Shown piece after piece: positions 18,074 to 26,355 of a stretch of 64,000 nt of DNA. This stretch comes from Pseudotabrizicola sp. (GTDB lineage: Bacteria; Pseudomonadota; Alphaproteobacteria; Rhodobacterales; Rhodobacteraceae). Position numbers and translations under genes: made by a program. Position 1 is the stretch's first letter. Each line of letters starts with the position of its first letter. Location of the stretch: contig NZ_JAUSNR010000012.1 in assembly GCF_030656345.1 (NCBI RefSeq), positions 1 through 64,000 of the forward strand, read 5' to 3'. The notes beneath the pieces are model-generated. The model was not told the DNA's origin. It did not search any database and saw only the letters and a program-made list of their open reading frames with translations.

Positions 18074-18496
18074 ATGCCGCCGCTGCAAAAAACAACAGCT
18101 GATCACCGATCCAACGACAGCGAAAAGGTCACGATCAACCTTGGTCATATTGAGGCTGGCCAGATCGAATTGCTGGTGCTGGAGGGGTTTTACGCCAACC
18201 GCTCGGACTTTATCCGGACCGCGATCCGCAACCTGATCGACAAGCACGCACTGGCGGTTGATCAGGCGATGGCGCGGCGACGCGTCGTGCTTGGGCTGCA
18301 CCGATTCAGCAGGGCAGAGCTTGAGGCGTTGCTTTCAAACGGCGAAGCGCTGGAGATACGGGTGCTTGGCCTTGCCGTCATCGATCCGGACGTCCCCGCC
18401 GAGCTTGCCCGCGCCACCATCCGTTCGGTGTCTGTGCTGGGGGCCTTTCAGTGCAGCGCGGCTGTGAAAGCGGCGCTTGCAGACCGAATGTCCTGA
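18074..18496 (+). CDS. CopG/ribbon-helix-helix family regulator
   Basis: This 140-residue protein has an N-terminal ribbon-helix-helix domain. The beta strand KVTINLGH lies near residues 19-26, and LLVLEGFYANRSDFIRTAIRN covers the two helices. A C-terminal part has no recognised fold. RHH proteins bind DNA as dimers, usually repressing their own operon. A GTG at 18050 would lengthen it by 8 residues but lies at the predicted transcription start, so ATG 18074 is preferred. It sits 22 bases upstream of the PHA depolymerase-type gene, probably in one operon, which suggests a role in polyester metabolism. Confidence 0.75.
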   Translation: MPPLQKTTADHRSNDSEKVTINLGHIEAGQIELLVLEGFYANRSDFIRTAIRNLIDKHALAVDQAMARRRVVLGLHRFSRAELEALLSNGEALEIRVLGLAVIDPDVPAELARATIRSVSVLGAFQCSAAVKAALADRMS

Positions 18497-18518
18497 CCCT
18501 TTATATTGGAAAACCGCT

Positions 18519-19688
18519 ATGAACCGCAAATTCCTGTCTGACATGGCCGAAGCCACCGCATTGACCCGCGCTGGCAAGCTGACCGATGCGACTGAAATGT
18601 TGCAACGCGCGCTGCGGGGTCAATCCGAAGATCCCCGGCCGGACGCGGCCTTGGAAACTTCGGGGGATGATATCATCGATGGTGCATTCACGGTCGTGAC
18701 CGAACCCGCCAGGGAACCGTCCGGCCAAAGCACTGCCCCCAAAGCCGACCCGAAGCCGCGCAAGCCGCTGGGGGCAACCTTGCGTGACATATCCCGGGGC
18801 GGCATGCCGGATTTCGGCTTTCGCACCACCCGGCCTTCCGAAGCCGATCCGAATTTTACCCTGCACCAGCACAGCAGCGCAGCAGGGTCGCGTGATTACA
18901 TGATGTTCCTGCCAAATCCGATGCCGGCGGCCCCTTGTCCGGTCGTGGTCATGCTGCACGGCTGCACCCAATCGCCACAGGATTTCGCAAACGGCACCCG
19001 GATGAATGCCCTTGCCCAGACCGAGGGGGTGATCGTCATCTACCCCGCGCAACCTGCCGGGGCGAATATGAACAAATGCTGGAACTGGTTCCGCCCGGAG
19101 GATCAGCGGCGTGACACGGGCGAGCTTGCCATCATCGCGGCAATCACCCGCGAAGTGCTGTCACAGCAAAATGCCGATCCGGCCCGGGTATATGTGGCAG
19201 GTCTGTCTGCTGGCGGGGCAGCGGCGGTTCTGCTCGCGCAGGCCTGTCCTGATCTGTTTGCCGCCGTGGGTGTGCACTCTGGCCTGGCAGCGGGGGCGGC
19301 AACGGATATGCCGCAGGCATTTGCCGCGATGCGCAGTGGTGCAGCAGGATCGGTGACCAAACACAGCATCCCGACCATTGTGTTCCATGGAACTGCCGAT
19401 GCGACGGTGCATGTTGAAAATGCCCATGCGGTGGCGAAACAGGCGCAACGCGGGCTGGGCGGCAATCGCAGCATGACCAAGGCCACATCGGCAAATGGCC
19501 GATCCTATGACCGCACCCTTCTGACCTCGGCGGATGGCAAGGCTCTGGGTGAGGTGTGGCTGATCGACGGGGCGGGCCATGCCTGGGCGGGGGGCAGCAC
19601 CGATGGCAGCTTTACCGACCCAAAGGGCCCTGATGCCAGCGCTGAAATGCTGCGCTTCTTCCTGCAGCATCGCCAAGCCCGCAACTGA
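18519..19688 (+). CDS. PHB/PHA depolymerase family esterase
   Basis: This is a 389-residue alpha/beta hydrolase of the esterase PHB depolymerase family (type 1 catalytic domain). The oxyanion motif is MLHGCTQ (about 145-151), the nucleophile Ser230 in GLSAGG, Asp294 in HGTAD and His354 in GAGHAWAGG. It lacks a signal peptide. The first 110 residues precede the hydrolase domain and start with a helical stretch (LSDMAEATALTRAGK). It is therefore probably intracellular and may act on storage granules or soluble oligoesters. ATG 18519 is chosen over an ATG at 18477 inside the regulator gene. Confidence 0.85.
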   Translation: MNRKFLSDMAEATALTRAGKLTDATEMLQRALRGQSEDPRPDAALETSGDDIIDGAFTVVTEPAREPSGQSTAPKADPKPRKPLGATLRDISRGGMPDFGFRTTRPSEADPNFTLHQHSSAAGSRDYMMFLPNPMPAAPCPVVVMLHGCTQSPQDFANGTRMNALAQTEGVIVIYPAQPAGANMNKCWNWFRPEDQRRDTGELAIIAAITREVLSQQNADPARVYVAGLSAGGAAAVLLAQACPDLFAAVGVHSGLAAGAATDMPQAFAAMRSGAAGSVTKHSIPTIVFHGTADATVHVENAHAVAKQAQRGLGGNRSMTKATSANGRSYDRTLLTSADGKALGEVWLIDGAGHAWAGGSTDGSFTDPKGPDASAEMLRFFLQHRQARN

Positions 19689-19832
19689 TGCAAGGGCGTG
19701 CCCGCCAGACCAAATGGCCTGCCATCATACGCCCGAACCTCGGCCCCCACCTGCGGGAACCGTTCCGGCAGTCACGCGTTAGTGTGCCATGCAACCCGCC
19801 TGAAACAAGGCACATAGGTCTGAGGGATTATC

Positions 19833-19907
19833 ATGAACAGCGTCATTTACATTGTCGGTCTTGTCGTCGTCGTCATCGCCATTCTGTCCTTCTTCGGTCT
19901 GCGCTGA
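19833..19907 (+). CDS. 24-residue single-span membrane peptide
   Basis: A 25-codon frame encodes MNSVIYIVGL followed by VVVVIAILSFFGLR. This is one hydrophobic helix with almost no soluble part. GAGGG lies 6 bases before the ATG, a near-ideal ribosome site. I recall closely similar tiny proteins annotated as hypothetical in many Rhodobacterales; that is memory, not a search. It lies between the PHA depolymerase gene and a convergent ABC gene. Function is unknown. Confidence 0.7.
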   Translation: MNSVIYIVGLVVVVIAILSFFGLR

Positions 19908-19929
19908 CGGCGCGGACCGGAAAGCGCTG

Positions 19930-19967
19930 GCCGCTGCACCTTCCCTCCGCAGGAACGCTGCAGCGGC
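19930..19967. terminator. Hairpin between convergent genes
   Basis: GCCGCTGC (19930-19937) and GCAGCGGC (19960-19967) form an 8-bp stem with a 22-base loop. It lies between the micropeptide gene and the 3' end of the ABC ATPase gene on the other strand, and has no T-run on either side. Confidence 0.45.
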
Positions 19968-19973
19968 GGTCGC

Positions 19974-20726
19974 TCATTCGTGATCCATACCAGTGATGAT
20001 GCGTTCGACAGCCTCTACGCTGGTGGTGCGCGGGTCGATATCGTCGGCCACGACTGTGCCAAGCCGCATCACGGCAATGCGGTCAACCACTTGGAACACG
20101 TGGTGAATGTTGTGCGCGATGAACACGCAGGAATGGCCGGTATCCCGCGCGGCGCGCACAAACCGCAGCACACCTTGGGTTTCGGCCACGCCCAGATTGT
20201 TGGTCGGCTCATCCAGGATAATCAGGTCACTGTCAAAATGCATCGCACGTGCGATGGCGACCGCCTGACGCTCGCCCCCCGACAGGGCGGCGATAGGGGT
20301 AGTGGGCGGGATATTCTTGGAAATACCGACCTGCTTCAACAGCTCTGACGCGACCCTTTCCATCATCGGCAGGTCAAGACGGTTGAAGAACCTGCCACCC
20401 CGCAGCGGCTCGCGCCCCAGGAACAGGTTCCGTGCGATGGAAAGCTGCGCCACAAGGGCAGAGTCCTGATAAATCGTCTCGATTCCGTTGGCGATGGCGT
20501 CTGCCGTGGTTTTCATTTCGACACGTTTGCCCCGGATGTAGATCTCGCCACTGGTGCTGGGCACGGCCCCGGACAGCACCTTGATCAGTGTGGATTTCCC
20601 GGCCCCATTGTCGCCCAGCAGGCCCAGAACCTCGCCCCGGTTCACCGTCAGATTGACACTGTCGAGCGCTTTGACCCGGCCATAATGCTTCGTGATGTTC
20701 ACCATCCGGATAAGTTCGTCGGTCAT
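19974..20726 (-). CDS. Sugar ABC transporter ATP-binding protein (FrcA-like, single domain)
   Basis: This is a 250-residue ATPase with one nucleotide-binding domain: Walker A GDNGAGKST (near residue 37), signature LSGGERQAVAIARAM and Walker B LIILDEPTNNLGV. Single-domain ATPases of this kind serve FrcABC-type sugar importers, whereas RbsA/MglA proteins are double. The frame opens at an ATG at 20756 inside the permease gene. ATG 20726, one base after the permease stop, gives a normal N-terminus and is preferred. It is the last gene of a three-gene operon (binding protein, permease, ATPase). Confidence 0.88.
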   Translation of the reverse strand: MTDELIRMVNITKHYGRVKALDSVNLTVNRGEVLGLLGDNGAGKSTLIKVLSGAVPSTSGEIYIRGKRVEMKTTADAIANGIETIYQDSALVAQLSIARNLFLGREPLRGGRFFNRLDLPMMERVASELLKQVGISKNIPPTTPIAALSGGERQAVAIARAMHFDSDLIILDEPTNNLGVAETQGVLRFVRAARDTGHSCVFIAHNIHHVFQVVDRIAVMRLGTVVADDIDPRTTSVEAVERIITGMDHE

Positions 20727-20727
20727 G

Positions 20728-21714
20728 TCAGCCGCCCGATTGGTTGCGGCGGTCAAGCCATGAATGCAAAGCCATCATGCCAAGGATGATCGCGCCGATG
20801 AAGATGTTATAGGCCAGTCCCGGCACCCCGATCATCACGATGCCATTGCGCATCAGCCGCAGGATGAAGATGCCAAGGATGGTGCCGATGATGGTGCCAC
20901 GCCCGCCCATCAGGGCGGTGCCGCCGATCACCACCATGGCGATCACCTCCAGCTCATACCCGGTGCCCGAATTCGGATTGGCGGCCGAGGTGCGGATGGA
21001 ACTTATGATCCCGGCAAAACCCGCAAGTGTGGCGCTGAGCACAAACAGCGCGACCTTGGTGCGCGCCACATTGACCCCTCGCGCGGCGGCGGCACCGGCA
21101 TTGCCGCCGGTGGCCTGAATCCAGTTTCCGACGCGGGTTCCGGTCAGCACGTAATGCAGCAGCAGGGCAAAGGCGATGAACCAGAACAGCGACATATACA
21201 ACCGCAACTGGCCAAAGCGGACATCGCCGACCAGCACTGCCGCCAGCCATTCGCCGTCGGCATTCCAGGTTCTTTGTGGAAAGCCGTCGGTGATGTAAAG
21301 CGCGGTGCCGCGTGCCACCAGCAGCATCCCCAGCGTCACCAGAAACGACGGAATCTTCAGCGCCGTCACAAACCAGCCGCTGACCGATCCGATCAGGCCG
21401 GCAATGCCAAGGGCCAGCAGAAAGGCCAGCTCCAGCGATGTGGCACCGGAATTGAACAGGCTCCACATCAACACCGGGGTCAGGCCAAACAGCGCGCCCA
21501 CCGACAGATCGAATTCGCCAGCGGTCATCAGCAGGGTCATTGCAAGCGCGATCAGGCCAAGCTCAACAGTAAAGGCCAGCGTGTTGGAAATGTTGAGGAC
21601 GGAAAGAAACGCCGGATTGATCGAGGTAAAGGTCACGATCAGCAGCACGAGCAGGATGGCAGGGCCGGCTTCTGGCCTTGCAAACACCCGTTTGGCAAGA
21701 TTCTGCGGTTCCAA
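20728..21714 (-). CDS. Sugar ABC transporter permease (FrcC-like)
   Basis: This is a 328-residue polytopic permease of the branched-chain/ribose class. The first helix begins near AGPAILLVLLIVTF. The family segment EFDLSVGALFGL lies about 65-80 residues in, and VIGGTALMGGRGTIIGTILG near the C-terminus. No ATG exists at the 5' end. TTG 21714 follows AAAAGGA at a 6-base distance and is chosen. The longer frame from TTG 21804 would run through an intercistronic hairpin. It forms the membrane channel with the adjacent ATPase. Confidence 0.85.
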   Translation of the reverse strand: MEPQNLAKRVFARPEAGPAILLVLLIVTFTSINPAFLSVLNISNTLAFTVELGLIALAMTLLMTAGEFDLSVGALFGLTPVLMWSLFNSGATSLELAFLLALGIAGLIGSVSGWFVTALKIPSFLVTLGMLLVARGTALYITDGFPQRTWNADGEWLAAVLVGDVRFGQLRLYMSLFWFIAFALLLHYVLTGTRVGNWIQATGGNAGAAAARGVNVARTKVALFVLSATLAGFAGIISSIRTSAANPNSGTGYELEVIAMVVIGGTALMGGRGTIIGTILGIFILRLMRNGIVMIGVPGLAYNIFIGAIILGMMALHSWLDRRNQSGG

Positions 21715-21774
21715 GGCAAGTCCTTTTCGGCTGTCTTCGGGGGGCGTGACGCGGGGGTCACGCAAGGCTCGGAG

Positions 21775-21800
21775 GCCCCGCAACTGCGGTGCTGCGGGGC
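21775..21800 (-). repeat. Intercistronic stem-loop after the binding-protein gene
   Basis: GCCCCGCA / TGCGGGGC form an 8-bp stem with a 10-base loop just downstream of the binding-protein stop (minus strand). A second inverted repeat GCGTGA / TCACGC lies at 21744-21763. Such hairpins often protect binding-protein mRNA and reduce read-through. Confidence 0.6.
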
Positions 21801-21810
21801 GCAAAGCCGT

Positions 21811-22752
21811 TTACTTGCCGCTCATGATATCGTCATAAATCTGCGCTGTGGCTTTTTCATACAGCGCGCCGGTGATCACATCAAAGGCCGCCGGGGTGCC
21901 GCCCGCCTGCATTGCCGCCAGCGACAGGCTGACATAGCTTGTGGCCTGCGGGTCCTGCCACTGCGCGGCGTTGATATAGCCGTTCAGCACACCTTGGCTG
22001 GTATCAAGCGAGTTGCCCCAGCCGACGACCGGAATCTCGCCCGCTGCAACGCCGACCTGATCAAACACCCGTGGGATCGATCCGGTCACCAGATCGCCCA
22101 GACCGATCACTGCGTTGATGCGGCTGCGGTTTGCGGTCAGGTAGTCCGACATCCGGGTGATGATCTCGGCCTGATCCAGCGTGGTGTCTGTCACCTCCCA
22201 CGTGATGTTCAGCGGGGTGAAGACTGACGAAATTCCCGCCTCTTCCTGTACGCCATAGGTCGCGCCCGGAACTTCGACCGGCATCCAGACAAAATCGCCT
22301 TCCTTGACCAGATTTTTGTCGACCAGATACTGCGCCCAGCCAGCCCCCACCACCTCCAGATCAGACCCGACATAGGCGTCGAAATCGGCGGTCGGGTCCG
22401 GAGTGTTCATGTTGATGATCGGGATGCCGGCGGCGACAGCCTCGGATACCACTTCAACCAGACTGCCCGGATCGGGGCTGGATGACACGATGCCATCGGC
22501 CCCGGTCGCTATGGCAGCGCGGATGGCTTCCTGATGCGATGGCACGTCGCCGGAGTGAAAGGACGTATTGACCCTGTTGCCGGTATCGGCGGCCCAACGA
22601 TTGGCCCCGTCCAGAAAGTAGGTCCATACCGGGTCTGCCGGGGACCCGTGCGACACCCAGTAAAACGTTTTGCCCTCTGCCAGCGCCACAGACCCTGTGG
22701 CAACAACCGCGACAAGGGCTGTCGTCAGGCCAAGAAATGTTCTTCTGATCAT
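21811..22752 (-). CDS. Periplasmic sugar-binding protein (ABC transporter)
   Basis: This is a 313-residue substrate-binding protein with a clear signal peptide (MIRRTFLGLTTALVAVVATG, cleavage after ALA near residue 25). The periplasmic-binding fold of the RbsB/FrcB family is evident from HSGDVPSHQEAIRAAIATGADGIV and GIPIINMNTPDP. ATG 22752 is preceded by an AGGAGG ribosome site, which rejects the 46-residue upstream extension. It is the first gene of the operon and is divergent from a LacI regulator. The sugar is not identifiable; FrcB-like proteins bind fructose, ribose or related sugars. Confidence 0.9.
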   Translation of the reverse strand: MIRRTFLGLTTALVAVVATGSVALAEGKTFYWVSHGSPADPVWTYFLDGANRWAADTGNRVNTSFHSGDVPSHQEAIRAAIATGADGIVSSSPDPGSLVEVVSEAVAAGIPIINMNTPDPTADFDAYVGSDLEVVGAGWAQYLVDKNLVKEGDFVWMPVEVPGATYGVQEEAGISSVFTPLNITWEVTDTTLDQAEIITRMSDYLTANRSRINAVIGLGDLVTGSIPRVFDQVGVAAGEIPVVGWGNSLDTSQGVLNGYINAAQWQDPQATSYVSLSLAAMQAGGTPAAFDVITGALYEKATAQIYDDIMSGK

Positions 22753-23121
22753 GGTCGTCTCCTCCTCTGAGCAAGCCCGGACCGCACTGCCGGAACCATG
22801 GTTCCGACCGGCCCTTTCTGATGGTTCTCTGCTATGGGCAGAGGTCTGTGCAGTTGCCGCCGTTTGCCGGGCCTGCCTTCTGGTCATCAATTGCTGAGGC
22901 GGCGGGATAGGGAATGCAAACCAAAGTCACATCAGATTACATCAGGGGTGTTGTGATGCTTGTCCGCATTCCCTCGGACCGTCGCGGAAATCCGAAACGC
23001 TGACAACTGGATCGCTGTAGCGCCCCATTGCGACGCATGTGCAGAACTGATGCAATCGCATCAGCTTTGTGCTCATCTTGCGGCTGATTTCTCACCTCAC
23101 ACATCACCGGCGGGGACCATC
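22753..23121. promoter_or_regulatory. Divergent control region with candidate LacI operators
   Basis: This gene-free interval of 369 bases separates the binding-protein gene from the LacI gene. It contains an 18-bp perfect palindrome, CTGATGC-AATC-GCATCAG (23047-23064). Two direct CATCAG copies lie one helical turn apart (22930-22935 and 22940-22945), with a TGATGC at 22954. These suit a LacI-family dimer. A related repeat lies at 37352-37366 before the long operon. Confidence 0.6.
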
Positions 23122-24144
23122 ATGCGCAAAGTGACCATTCGCGACATTGCTGCCCGCGCCGCGCTGTCCACCGCCACGGTGGACCGGGTGCTGAACGGCC
23201 GTCCCGGCGTGTCGGCGGCCAATCGTCAGCGGGTGAACATGGCGGTTGAAGAGTTGGGGTATCTGCCCAGCGACGGTAAGGTTGCGCTGCCATCGCGGCC
23301 CGCGCATCTGGAGTTCTTCATTCCCCTTGGCCGCAGCGAGTTCATGCACAATCTGGCCGCCACGATCCGCGATTTCGCCGAAAACCTGCCGCTTGTGGCG
23401 TCCTGCACCATTCACAGTCTGGACGGCTTGTCGCCGCAGGCACTGGTCAGGGCGGCAGAGAATATCGCCTTGCCGACCAGTGGCGTGGGGCTGATCACGG
23501 TTGACCATCCGGTGACCCGCAATGCAATCCGCCAGCTTTCCGATGCGGGTCTGCGGGTTGTGACGATTGCGTCCGATCTGCCTTCAACACCGCGTTCGGC
23601 CTATGTCGGGGTCGACAACCGGATTGCGGGGCGCACGGCTGGGCTGGTCATGGGCAAGATGGCGGGCACGGGCGGTGGTGCGCTGGCGCTGTTCCTCGGC
23701 ACCCGCGCCTATCACGGGCATGAAGAGCGGGAAAACGGGTTTAGGGCCATGATATCCGAACAGTTCCCGCACATGGAATTGCTGCCCGCGATCCAGACCG
23801 ATGAAGACAACGCGGCATCTTACGCCGCCGCCACACGGTTGCTGCGCAGCCGGGCCGATGTGCGGGGGATCTATTGTGTCGGGGCAGGGCGGTCTGGCAT
23901 CGTGCAGGCCGTGGCCGAGATCGACCGCCCCCGCCCCTTTGTCATCCTGCATGATCTGACCAACCTGACCCGACGCTTTCTGGCCGAGGACCTGATCGAC
24001 GTGGTGATCGACCAGAACGCCCGGCTGACCGGCGAACAGGCGGTGATCCGGCTGTTGGGTTCCATCGCCTCGACTGCGCCGTTTCTGACGCTGAAATACA
24101 TCGAACCGCGCATCATCCTGCGCGAGAATATCCCGGTGCGGTGA
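23122..24144 (+). CDS. LacI-family transcriptional regulator
   Basis: This 340-residue regulator starts with a LacI helix-turn-helix and hinge (VTIRDIAARAALSTATVDRVL, residues 4-24, then GRPGVSAANRQRV). A periplasmic-binding-like sugar sensor domain follows (VTRNAIRQLSDAGLRVVTIASD, GVDNRIAGRTAGLVMGKMA). ATG 23122 follows GGGGA; the upstream frame to 22960 has no family similarity. It is divergent from the sugar ABC operon and convergent with the end of the 13-gene operon. Both probably lie in its regulon, judged by shared operator-like repeats. Confidence 0.88.
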   Translation: MRKVTIRDIAARAALSTATVDRVLNGRPGVSAANRQRVNMAVEELGYLPSDGKVALPSRPAHLEFFIPLGRSEFMHNLAATIRDFAENLPLVASCTIHSLDGLSPQALVRAAENIALPTSGVGLITVDHPVTRNAIRQLSDAGLRVVTIASDLPSTPRSAYVGVDNRIAGRTAGLVMGKMAGTGGGALALFLGTRAYHGHEERENGFRAMISEQFPHMELLPAIQTDEDNAASYAAATRLLRSRADVRGIYCVGAGRSGIVQAVAEIDRPRPFVILHDLTNLTRRFLAEDLIDVVIDQNARLTGEQAVIRLLGSIASTAPFLTLKYIEPRIILRENIPVR

Positions 24145-24154
24145 CCGCGCGCCT

Positions 24155-25270
24155 CTAAATCTCAAGCCGGGTGGCTGCGCCTATGGCGACTTCGGCCCCG
24201 CTGCGCCGCGACTGGATGGCGGCAAAGGCAAGCGCCAGACTGTGCAGGTTTTCGGTCGCCCCGTTTGCCGGTTTGGTATCGTTCTCGATCGCCACCAGCA
24301 GCGCCCCCATCGCCCCGCGAAAGCCGTCGTTGAACCACGTGCCCTGCAAAACCGGCCGGGCGACCCCGGCTGCGGTGGTCAGGGTCACGGTTTGCTGGCC
24401 AAGGTCGGGGCCGGTGCTGGTCAGCGACCCGAGGGTGCCAGCGATAAACGTGGTGTCACGCGGCCCGTGCGCGGTTGATCCGTCAAAGATCAGCGAAGCC
24501 TGACCACCCTGCAGCCGGATCAGCACCTGTGCCAGAAGCGGGGCGGCAGCGCCCTGCCCGATGGCAGGGCCCGACATCGCCACCACCGACTGCGCCCGGT
24601 CCCCGACGATGCTGTGCAGGAAATCAAACCAGTGAATTCCGAAATCATACAGGATCAGATCTTCGATCCGGTCAAACGGGGTGCCGGTGATCCAGCCGTG
24701 GTTCCAGTGCACCGTACACTGCAGGCTGATCACATCGCCGATCAGCCCGGCCCGAACCGCCTCTCGCATCCAGGCCATGTGGGGGGACCAGCGGCCGTTC
24801 TGGTTGATGGCAAGTTTCACACCATTGTCGCGGGCCAGTGCTGCCAGACGTGCGCCGTCGGCCAGATCGAGCACGAAGGGCTTTTGCGACAGCACATGCT
24901 TGCCCGCGCGCAACGCGGCCTCAATGATCGGCAGGCGGTCTGCGGGATGCGGCGTGATGTCGACCACATCAATCGCCCGGTCGTCCAGAATGTCCTGATA
25001 GCGATCAGTCACCCGGGCGAGGGGGGCAAATTCATCTGCCCGTGCCTGCGCGCGGGCGCGGGTGCGGTTGCAGATCGCCGCAACATGCCACCCGGCGCTG
25101 CGATAGGCATCCAGATGCGCCGCAGCGATGCCGCCTGCACCGACAATCCCGATCCGCGGGCGATAGGCGCGCGGGGCAGGGGGCTGCCATGGCAAATCGG
25201 GGGCGGCCACGTCGGCCAGCCGGGCGGTGCGCAGCGCATACGTGTCGGCGTCGGGCAGATCCTGTGTCAT
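24155..25270 (-). CDS. Gfo/Idh/MocA family oxidoreductase (1)
   Basis: This is a 371-residue NAD(P)-dependent sugar or cyclitol dehydrogenase with a Rossmann motif IGIVGAGGIAAAHLDAY (near residue 40) and the family lysine in VLSQKPFVLD (EKP replaced by QKP). About 35 residues precede the Rossmann fold, a longer lead than usual. It is the last gene of the 13-gene operon, starting inside the stop of the previous dehydrogenase (ATGA). It is one of three paralogous family members here, which suggests successive or alternative redox steps at ring hydroxyls. The substrate is unknown. Confidence 0.87.
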   Translation of the reverse strand: MTQDLPDADTYALRTARLADVAAPDLPWQPPAPRAYRPRIGIVGAGGIAAAHLDAYRSAGWHVAAICNRTRARAQARADEFAPLARVTDRYQDILDDRAIDVVDITPHPADRLPIIEAALRAGKHVLSQKPFVLDLADGARLAALARDNGVKLAINQNGRWSPHMAWMREAVRAGLIGDVISLQCTVHWNHGWITGTPFDRIEDLILYDFGIHWFDFLHSIVGDRAQSVVAMSGPAIGQGAAAPLLAQVLIRLQGGQASLIFDGSTAHGPRDTTFIAGTLGSLTSTGPDLGQQTVTLTTAAGVARPVLQGTWFNDGFRGAMGALLVAIENDTKPANGATENLHSLALAFAAIQSRRSGAEVAIGAATRLEI

Positions 25271-26343
25271 GCGATCAGCGGCAGTGTGCGCTTTTCGCGG
25301 GCGGACAGCGCGGCGGTGTCAACGATGCGTTGGCCCAGCAGGCTGACCGCCGGGTCCAGCGGGCCGGTCACGGGCGCGCCGGTTGCAATGCAGCCAAGCA
25401 TATACTCCACCGGGTTGCGCTGCCCGGCTGGCAGTGGATCTGCCGGAACCGGGTGCGGTTCGGGGCGGTCGCGGGTCTGGACCATGACATGATCGGTATA
25501 ATCCCAGCTGGCAATCGTGCCATCGGTGCCGACCAGCACAAAGCCGCATTTGGGTTGCGGCTGGATCATCCACGGGTCGGTGAAGGTGCCCCAGCGGGTT
25601 TCCATCTTTGACAGGCCGCGCGGATAGCGGCAGATCGTGATGGCGTGCTGGTCAACCTCTATGCCCGGCGTTTCATCGACGACACATGTCACCTCGACCG
25701 GGGCCTCGCCGTTCATGTACCATGTGCCCAATGTGGCCCCATATCCCAGATAATCCAGCAGGCTGCCACCGCCCGCCGCCCGTTTGTACCACCACGAGTC
25801 GGGCTTTTGCCGCTCCACCTCTTCGCCCGACACTTCGACCTTGTCGGCCAGATGATACAGCGGGCCACGGTTGCCGCCGTAATAGTGAATCTCGGTCAGA
25901 TCGCCGATCAGGCCTTCGTCAATCAACCGCTTGGCGGTGACATGGCTTGCCACCCAAGCCAGTGGCCAGTTGACCGCCAGCCGCTTGCCGGCAGGCTCCA
26001 TCGCGGCGATCATCGCCCGGGCATCGGCGACCGAGGCTGCAAAGGGCTTTTCCACCAGCACATGCACGCCATATGCCGCCAGCCGTTCGGTATAGCGCGC
26101 ATGATCCGCAGTGGCGGCGCACAGGATGGCAAGGTCGGGTTTCACCGTGCCCATGCAGGCGTCAAAATCAGTGAACACCCGATCCGGGGACAGGCCGAAC
26201 TGCGCCACCGCCCGGTCCATCGTGGCCCGGTCGGGATCGAAGATCCCGGCGATTTCGGCCTGCGGATCATCCTGCACCAGCCGCAACAGATCGCCCATGT
26301 GCATGTGATCGAAACTGATGCCGACAACCTTTGTCTGTCCCAT
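25267..26343 (-). CDS. Gfo/Idh/MocA family oxidoreductase (2)
   Basis: This is a 358-residue member of the Gfo/Idh/MocA family. Its N-terminus VVGISFDHMHMGDLL has a relaxed Rossmann glycine pattern, with His-Met in place of the usual GxGxxG. The catalytic-domain motif VEKPFAAS (near residue 97) is intact. Cofactor binding could therefore differ from the family norm. It starts 12 bases after the second permease gene and overlaps the following dehydrogenase by 4 bases. Probably an oxidoreductase for the sugar imported by the adjacent ABC system; substrate unknown. Confidence 0.85.
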   Translation of the reverse strand: MGQTKVVGISFDHMHMGDLLRLVQDDPQAEIAGIFDPDRATMDRAVAQFGLSPDRVFTDFDACMGTVKPDLAILCAATADHARYTERLAAYGVHVLVEKPFAASVADARAMIAAMEPAGKRLAVNWPLAWVASHVTAKRLIDEGLIGDLTEIHYYGGNRGPLYHLADKVEVSGEEVERQKPDSWWYKRAAGGGSLLDYLGYGATLGTWYMNGEAPVEVTCVVDETPGIEVDQHAITICRYPRGLSKMETRWGTFTDPWMIQPQPKCGFVLVGTDGTIASWDYTDHVMVQTRDRPEPHPVPADPLPAGQRNPVEYMLGCIATGAPVTGPLDPAVSLLGQRIVDTAALSAREKRTLPLIA

Positions 26344-26355
26344 GTCTTTTCCTTT

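Noticed and set aside
15974-18301. Minus-strand frame of 775 codons opposite pcaG, pcaB and the RHH gene
   Set aside because: It crosses three real genes and a terminator hairpin on the other strand, and its composition is that of a shadow frame.
20764-22227. Plus-strand frame of 487 codons
   Set aside because: It is antisense to the sugar permease and binding-protein genes and contains no family motif.
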